Source: Clostridiales bacterium UBA4706
GTDB taxonomy: Bacteria; Bacillota; Clostridia; Oscillospirales; Oscillospiraceae
Direction of reading: 5' to 3'
Assembly (NCBI GenBank): GCA_002404605.1
Contig: DHKA01000070.1
Span: 1-43,596, forward strand
Length of the DNA stretch: 43,596 nt
In this document: positions 39,225-43,596 of the stretch, one piece after another
Numbering within the stretch: the first letter of the stretch is position 1
Layout: each line of letters begins with the position of its first letter
Program-made: the position numbers and the translations under genes
The notes under the pieces: model-generated
What the model was told of the DNA's origin: nothing
What the model saw: the letters and a program-made list of their open reading frames with translations, nothing else
Databases searched by the model: none

Positions 39225-40730
39225 TTATCTCCCGTGCGGAATAAGGATCAGATCACCGGGATTCACCGGGCCGGGGTTCGCTGATTCGATCAGTTCGCAC
39301 GTGGAACCGAACTTTTTTGCAATATTCCAGAGCGACTCCGTACCGAGCCGGATCCCGATCAAGGAGGGGCGTTCAATCTCTTTTTCTGTCTCATTCTCCT
39401 CCAGATCCATAGCGCTTACATATGTAAGCTCCATAACTGCCTCTGCGTCAAGCGTAAGCTCTACCGGACAGCGCAGCTCTACAGCGTTGTCTCCGGCAGC
39501 GGCATAGATCTCGCCGAAGCGTGCCGTCTCCGGCAGCGACATTCCGGCGTCTTCTCCGCTTTCAAAAGTAAGCGTGAGTACGCGGGTCATGGAGGACAGG
39601 CTGCCGCGCTCTGTTCGGTAGAGCACGCGGACGCAGATATTTTCGGAAAACCCGCCCTCTGCCCGAACGGGGAACGCTGCTGTTAGACGGACATACACGA
39701 TCTCCTTCGGGGAATCCGGTGTCTCCAGCGCCTCGCGAACTGACTGGCGCAGCACCGCCGGACGTGCCGCATTCAGCGTGCGGATGGTGTCCGTTTTCAG
39801 ACGGCAGGTATTTTTAAGACTATAGGCATCCGCAATATAACGGATCTCCGTTTCGCTGCGGCAGAATGTCTGCGCACAGAGGTGCAGCTCGAGATGGAGG
39901 GAAGTTATCCCGTCGCTGCCGGAGAGTGGTTCCAGATAGCACCCGCCGGAGGTCAGCACAACGGTGGAAAGCTCCGCCTTACCGTTTGCGATGTCGAGGA
40001 TCTGCGAGAACGGGATGCGGAAGCTCTGCTGCTGCGGCGCATCATACCCGGCCGCCAGATACAGCGTATCGAGCCGTACCGTTCCCTGCAGGATCATTTT
40101 TCCGCCGACCTGCTTGAGTTCATCGACCGTCTCCGTATGCGAATAGCAGAGCAGCTTTTCCATCGGCGGGCATCCAGCGGGAAGCTCCGTCTCGTCGGAG
40201 ATGAGAAAGCTCTTCTCCTCCACGCCGGAGAGGAAGCCGATATTTTTCGTCTCGGTCAGCGTATACAGTCCCGGCGTTGGCTCCGCCTCTGCCGGCAGCT
40301 CCGCCGTTACGCTGCGGTAAACGACCGCCGCGGCACATACCCCGGCGCGGAACTGGATTTTTCGCGGATTAAGCAGCTTTGCCTCCGCCGACGATACACA
40401 TATATTCACGGCAAGTGTATCCGTATCCTCCGCGCCGTCCGCCTCCGTGGAAAAGCTGACCGGCAGCTCTGTTTCGATCTTTTGCAGGCGTTCCGAGTCC
40501 TCTCCGATATACAGCACCGTCCCGCGTATGCTGCACTCGATCCGAATGCTCCCCTGCTGCAGCGTTTTGGAACGCAGGAAGACCGCAGCGTCTACATCCA
40601 GGATGCGCGCAACGTCCGGCAGGGTATCGGAAACAACCGTTTCCAGCGTTTCTTCGCGGCTGAGTGTATCGGAATAAACAGGAGTGCAGTATTGAATGGC
40701 TTCCCGTTTCAGATTGACTTCCATAGGCAT
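39225..40730 (-). CDS. sipL: SipL, SpoIVA-interacting coat-basement protein
   Basis: 501 residues: repeated DUF3794 (SPOCS) domains over about residues 30-430 (each with DVARILDVDA- or EELP-like pattern), an acidic stretch (LEENETEKEIE), and a C-terminal LysM domain (about 455-498; GTESLWNIAKKFGST, ANPGPVNPGDLILIP). This is the SipL architecture and length (C. difficile SipL is about 520 aa), in which the LysM domain binds SpoIVA. Two starts, ATG 40730 and 40724, share an AAGGAGAGGA site. A sigma-E-like promoter precedes it and spoVM lies 53 nt upstream. Confidence 0.92.
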   Translation of the reverse strand: MPMEVNLKREAIQYCTPVYSDTLSREETLETVVSDTLPDVARILDVDAAVFLRSKTLQQGSIRIECSIRGTVLYIGEDSERLQKIETELPVSFSTEADGAEDTDTLAVNICVSSAEAKLLNPRKIQFRAGVCAAAVVYRSVTAELPAEAEPTPGLYTLTETKNIGFLSGVEEKSFLISDETELPAGCPPMEKLLCYSHTETVDELKQVGGKMILQGTVRLDTLYLAAGYDAPQQQSFRIPFSQILDIANGKAELSTVVLTSGGCYLEPLSGSDGITSLHLELHLCAQTFCRSETEIRYIADAYSLKNTCRLKTDTIRTLNAARPAVLRQSVREALETPDSPKEIVYVRLTAAFPVRAEGGFSENICVRVLYRTERGSLSSMTRVLTLTFESGEDAGMSLPETARFGEIYAAAGDNAVELRCPVELTLDAEAVMELTYVSAMDLEENETEKEIERPSLIGIRLGTESLWNIAKKFGSTCELIESANPGPVNPGDLILIPHGR

Positions 40731-40755
40731 TCCTCTCCTTGTCCGTTTTCGCTAC

Positions 40756-40783
40756 ACCATATGAGAAACGCCTGGAAAATATG
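40756..40783 (-). promoter_or_regulatory. sigma-E-type sporulation promoter of sipL (candidate)
   Basis: On the minus strand CATATT (40783-40778), 14 nt, CATATGGT (40763-40756). Same hexamer, same spacing and similar -10 as the spoIVA element at 2083-2111. It begins directly behind the spoVM stop; predicted start is about 40749, 19 nt before the first sipL ATG. Confidence 0.65.
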
Positions 40784-40846
40784 TCACTCGAACTTCAAGA
40801 GCATCCGATAGAGAAAGCCGGGAAGCCGGATATAGATGACCTTCAT
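40784..40846 (-). CDS. spoVM: SpoVM, 20-residue spore coat membrane anchor
   Basis: A 21-codon ORF reading MKVIYIRLPGFLYRMLLKFE. It aligns without gaps to the start of B. subtilis SpoVM (26 aa, MKFYTIKLPKFLGG...): M1, K2, I6, L8, P9, F11 and L12 are identical and R7 is conservative. Pro9 is the residue known to matter for SpoVM placement. Like SpoVM it would form an amphipathic helix, here six residues shorter. GAGGAGGGG (40860-40852) lies just upstream and overlaps the stop of the preceding gene. Context agrees: prkC-rsgA precede it as in Bacillus, and sipL follows. SpoVM recognises the convex forespore membrane and anchors SpoIVA. Confidence 0.85.
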   Translation of the reverse strand: MKVIYIRLPGFLYRMLLKFE

Positions 40847-40858
40847 ATACGCCCCTCC

Positions 40859-41020
40859 TCAACAGCAATTTCGATTGATGCATATACCGACGCCGATAAG
40901 ACACGCGCCAAGCAAAAACCACCAGAACCCCTCCGGCAGGATCTGCGAGAGCAGGACGATGATCCCCACCGTCACGATGATCCATCCGACGGTTTTTTTT
41001 CGCCGATTTCCGCGCCGCAT
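40859..41020 (-). CDS. small two-span membrane protein
   Basis: 53 residues: basic start MRRGNRRKKT, two hydrophobic segments (about 10-26 and 31-47) separated by a short PEG turn, and a Cys-rich end (INRNCC). Start ATG 41020 has a GGGGGA site 6 nt upstream, lying in the right arm of the hairpin 41029-41070. I do not recognise a named family. It sits between rsgA and spoVM where Bacillus has rpe-thiN, and its stop overlaps the spoVM ribosome-binding site. Confidence 0.7.
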   Translation of the reverse strand: MRRGNRRKKTVGWIIVTVGIIVLLSQILPEGFWWFLLGACLIGVGICINRNCC

Positions 41021-41028
41021 AAACAATC

Positions 41029-41070
41029 CCCCGATGCGCACCATGCTTCACTACATAGTACGCATCGGGG
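41029..41070 (-). terminator. hairpin between rsgA and the small membrane protein gene
   Basis: 10-bp perfect stem CCCCGATGCG / CGCATCGGGG (41070-41061 with 41038-41029), 22-nt loop. On the minus strand it is followed by GATTGTTT and the ATG of the next gene; the arm contains most of that gene's GGGGGA site. Confidence 0.6.
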
Positions 41071-41082
41071 AATCATATGTTC

Positions 41083-41979
41083 TTATTCTGTTTGGCGGAC
41101 CTCCCAGTCCTTTTTCCGGTTCGCCTGTTCCCACAGCCGGCGGTAGGAATCAAGCCGGGACGGATGAATCTTCCCCTCGTCCGCAGCCGCGCGTACAGCG
41201 CAGTCCGGCTCGTTGCGGTGGGTACAGTCCGTGAACCGGCATGCGCCGAGATACGGCTCAAATTCCGGGAAGCAGTATTGCAGTTCTGCCGGGCGGACAG
41301 ATTCCATCTGCTCGATATCAAAGGAGCCGAAACCCGGCGTATCGGCGACATATCCGCCGTTGGGAAGCGCAAAAAGCTCCACGTGGCGCGTCGTATGACG
41401 TCCGCGGCCAAGCTTCTGGCTGACTTCGCCGGTGATCAGCGAAAGCTCCGGCGACAGTGCGTTCAGAAGGCTGGATTTTCCGACACCGGAGTTGCCTGTA
41501 AAAGCACACACTCTGCCGGCGAGCCGTTCGGAAAGTTCCGGCAGCCCCTCACCGGTAACGGCGCTCGTCCGCAGCACGGGGACGCCGGAAGCGGAATAGA
41601 TGGCGAAAAGCTCGTTGCCGCAATCGAGATCGGCCTTGTTGATGCAGAGAAAAAAGTCGCAGGAGTGATGCGCCGCAAGCGCGGACACGCGGTCGATAAG
41701 AAAGGGATCCGTAACCGGGTTTACCGCCGCTGCAAGCATAACCATGAGATCGATGTTGGCAACCGCCGGTCTGACGAAATAATTCCGCCGCGGGAGGATC
41801 TCCCGCACGCTGCCCGTGCCGTCCGGCGATACATCCATCCGCACGAGGTCTCCAACGAGAGGGCTTGTCCCGTCCAGCCGAAACCTTCCTCTGGCGCGGC
41901 ACGTGACGAGCTGCGAACCTGTATCGACATAGTAGTAGCCGCTCAGAGCCTTGATGATACGTCCTTCCATCCGGCTCAC
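41083..41979 (-). CDS. rsgA: ribosome small-subunit biogenesis GTPase RsgA
   Basis: 298 residues. N-terminal OB fold, then the circularly permuted GTPase order typical of the family: G4 (CINKADL) before G1 (GNSGVGKS) before G3 (DTPGFGSFD), and a C-terminal zinc knuckle (CRFTDCTHRNEPDC). It helps mature the 30S subunit. The start is GTG 41979, overlapping the prkC stop; ATG 41970 is an alternative. The prkC-rsgA order matches Bacillus prkC-cpgA. Confidence 0.96.
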   Translation of the reverse strand: MSRMEGRIIKALSGYYYVDTGSQLVTCRARGRFRLDGTSPLVGDLVRMDVSPDGTGSVREILPRRNYFVRPAVANIDLMVMLAAAVNPVTDPFLIDRVSALAAHHSCDFFLCINKADLDCGNELFAIYSASGVPVLRTSAVTGEGLPELSERLAGRVCAFTGNSGVGKSSLLNALSPELSLITGEVSQKLGRGRHTTRHVELFALPNGGYVADTPGFGSFDIEQMESVRPAELQYCFPEFEPYLGACRFTDCTHRNEPDCAVRAAADEGKIHPSRLDSYRRLWEQANRKKDWEVRQTE

Positions 41980-43596
41980 TCAACGTTCGGATCCTGCGTC
42001 GGGACCGGGGATGGCGAGGGCGTCGGCGTCGTTTCCGGACCCAGCGAGATCTGCAGATAGATCTTGGAGTATGCCGGAATTTCCGTTCCCGCCTCGACCG
42101 TCTGGTTCACGACATAGTTTTCCGGGATCGTGCCGTTGTAAACATAGCTCACAGAAACGAGCGTCAGCTGTGCCGCGGCAAGCTCGGCTTCCGCCGTAGC
42201 GTAGTCCTTGCCGATGAGATACGGCATGATGACCGTTTCGGTCTTGGCACCCTGGCTGATCGTAAGATAAACCGTAGCGCCCGCCGGGAGCTTTTCGCCC
42301 GGAGACGGGCTGATCTGCATTACGCAGTCCGCCGCGACATCGTCGGAATCGGCAAACGTTTTATCCACAACAAATCCGAGCTTTTCCAGCTCGCTCGTCG
42401 CTTCGCGGTAATCGTAGTTGATCAGATTGGGGATTTCGGTTAACATAACGCCAGTGCTTACCGTCAGCGTCACGTTGATGCCATCGGATGTCAGCATATA
42501 GCTTTTCTCTGCTTCGGGCGACTGGCCGATGATGATCCCCCGTTCTACATTCGGATCGATCTCATAAATAAGGTCAAAATTGAATTTTCCCTTGAATTCT
42601 TTGCTGTTGATGATGGTCTCGTAATTGCTGCCGACAAAGTTCGGAATGGCGATACGCTGATTAACAACGAATATATCACTCAAAAAATAATTCCAGAGAA
42701 AGACGGCAATGATCAATATGGCAGCCATCACGCCGAAGAAGCCGGAGAGCATGCTGACGCGGTGGGCACGGCGGCGGCGGCGGATATAGTCCTCCTTGCG
42801 GAGCTCTCCCGCCGTACTGAGAGGCGCGACGCTGCCTTCGAGCATATCGAGAGAACCGGTGATCGTTTTCTGCAGTGCCTCCAGATCGGCGACGAGCGCA
42901 TCGGCCGTTTGATAACGCTCGTCGAGAGAAGGGTTCATCGCCTTCATCACGATTTTTTCAAGTGCCTCCGGGACTGACGGCGCGATCTCACGGAGAGACG
43001 ACGGAACCGCGGAGAGATGTTTGAGAGCGACCGTTCGGTCATCGTCGCCATCAAACGGCAGCTTGCCAGAGAGCATTTCATACATGACGATGCCGAGCGA
43101 ATAGATATCGCTGCGACCGTCTACCGGGAGACCGCGCGCCTGTTCCGGCGAGATATAATGCACCGAGCCGATCGCTTCGTTTTCCACATCCGGCACTTCG
43201 GATTGTAGGTTTGCAATGCCGAAATCCGCAACCTTTATAACGCCGTCATCGACGACAAGGATGTTCTGCGGCTTGATATCGCGGTGCACAATGCCCTTCC
43301 CATGCGCGTGGCTGAGCGCCCGCGCGATCTGCAGGGAGAAATCCACCGCCTGCGCCGCGTCGAGCGGGCCGTGGTCCTGCAGATACTGCTTGAGCGTTAT
43401 GCCGTCCACGAGCTCCATAACGATATATTCCACATGGTCGGTGCGGCTCACGTCGTACACGCCGACGATATTCGGGTGGCTGAGCTTTGCGATCGCCTGC
43501 GATTCCGTCTGAAAGCGGCGACGGAACTTTTCGTTTTTCGCGAGCTCGGGCCGCATGATCTTCACGGCTACATACCGGTTGAGCCGGTGGCACATC
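41976..43596 (-). CDS. prkC: PASTA-domain Ser/Thr protein kinase PrkC (N-terminus outside window)
   Basis: 539 visible residues; the Gly-rich loop lies beyond the window edge and the first visible Met is probably internal. Visible: the VAVKIM lysine, HRDIKPQN catalytic loop, DFG, the SPEQARG segment, a basic juxtamembrane stretch (RRRRRAHR), one membrane span, three extracellular PASTA domains, and a Thr/Ser/Pro-rich tail (TTPTPSPSPVPTQ). In Bacillus PrkC senses muropeptides and promotes spore germination. Overlaps rsgA by 4 nt. Confidence 0.96.
   Translation of the reverse strand, partial: MCHRLNRYVAVKIMRPELAKNEKFRRRFQTESQAIAKLSHPNIVGVYDVSRTDHVEYIVMELVDGITLKQYLQDHGPLDAAQAVDFSLQIARALSHAHGKGIVHRDIKPQNILVVDDGVIKVADFGIANLQSEVPDVENEAIGSVHYISPEQARGLPVDGRSDIYSLGIVMYEMLSGKLPFDGDDDRTVALKHLSAVPSSLREIAPSVPEALEKIVMKAMNPSLDERYQTADALVADLEALQKTITGSLDMLEGSVAPLSTAGELRKEDYIRRRRRAHRVSMLSGFFGVMAAILIIAVFLWNYFLSDIFVVNQRIAIPNFVGSNYETIINSKEFKGKFNFDLIYEIDPNVERGIIIGQSPEAEKSYMLTSDGINVTLTVSTGVMLTEIPNLINYDYREATSELEKLGFVVDKTFADSDDVAADCVMQISPSPGEKLPAGATVYLTISQGAKTETVIMPYLIGKDYATAEAELAAAQLTLVSVSYVYNGTIPENYVVNQTVEAGTEIPAYSKIYLQISLGPETTPTPSPSPVPTQDPNVE

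Noticed and set aside
1..43596. CRISPR arrays, rRNA, tRNA genes, insertion sequences, long direct repeats
   Set aside because: None seen on reading either strand; no regularly spaced repeats, no cloverleaf-like segments, no transposase.

Overview
The window looks like a chromosomal segment of an anaerobic, endospore-forming Firmicute of class Clostridia, probably near the Oscillospirales. I judge this from the gene content, from a GC content that looks well above 50% (read by eye, not computed), and from spore genes including the clostridial coat protein SipL. Nearly all genes are housekeeping or sporulation genes in tight, often 1-4 nt overlapping, operons. I see no phage, insertion sequence, CRISPR array, rRNA or tRNA.

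Layout: (1) 1-7.1 kb, plus strand: end of a zinc-ribbon protein gene, a DUF1858 redox protein, trmK-nif3, spoIVA, an aspartate aminotransferase, cwlD-radA. (2) 7.2-16.6 kb: a Xer-type recombinase, then an envelope-glycan region: MBOAT O-acyltransferase plus DHHW partner (plus strand), PMT-type protein O-mannosyltransferase plus a lectin-like-domain glycosyltransferase (minus), and a divergent GT-C-like membrane protein (plus). (3) 16.7-30.9 kb, minus strand: trx-rbr, then the classic Firmicute run yqhY-nusB-xseA-[BIG2 lipoprotein]-xseB-ispA // dxs-tlyA-nadK-argR-recN. It ends in tyrS-psuK-psuG where Bacillus has spoIVB-spo0A. (4) 31-36 kb, minus strand: spoIIM-like-xerD, a TIGR04086 membrane protein, yajC, queA-tgt. 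(5) 36-38.4 kb, plus strand: dapA and an SLH/SGNH secreted protein. (6) 38.4-43.6 kb, minus strand: yebC, and prkC(partial)-rsgA-small membrane protein-spoVM-sipL.

The most interesting result is a 20-codon gene (40784-40846, minus) that I identify as spoVM. With spoIVA (2142-3620) and sipL (39225-40730), the window encodes the whole forespore-surface basement layer of the coat: membrane anchor SpoVM, polymerising ATPase SpoIVA and clostridial partner SipL. spoIVA and sipL are preceded by near-identical sigma-E-like promoters (CATATT, 14 nt, CATA..). The cwlD start region has a third sigma-E-like element inside a terminator-like hairpin.

Other points worth a second look are four hairpins that abut or overlap the next gene's start signals, two compact divergent promoter arrangements (one sharing a palindromic -35), a dapA leader with an attenuator-like hairpin, a YajC with a lipobox, and a BIG2 lipoprotein gene lodged between the exonuclease VII subunit genes. 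Functional assignments rest on motifs and synteny read by eye. No database search was run.
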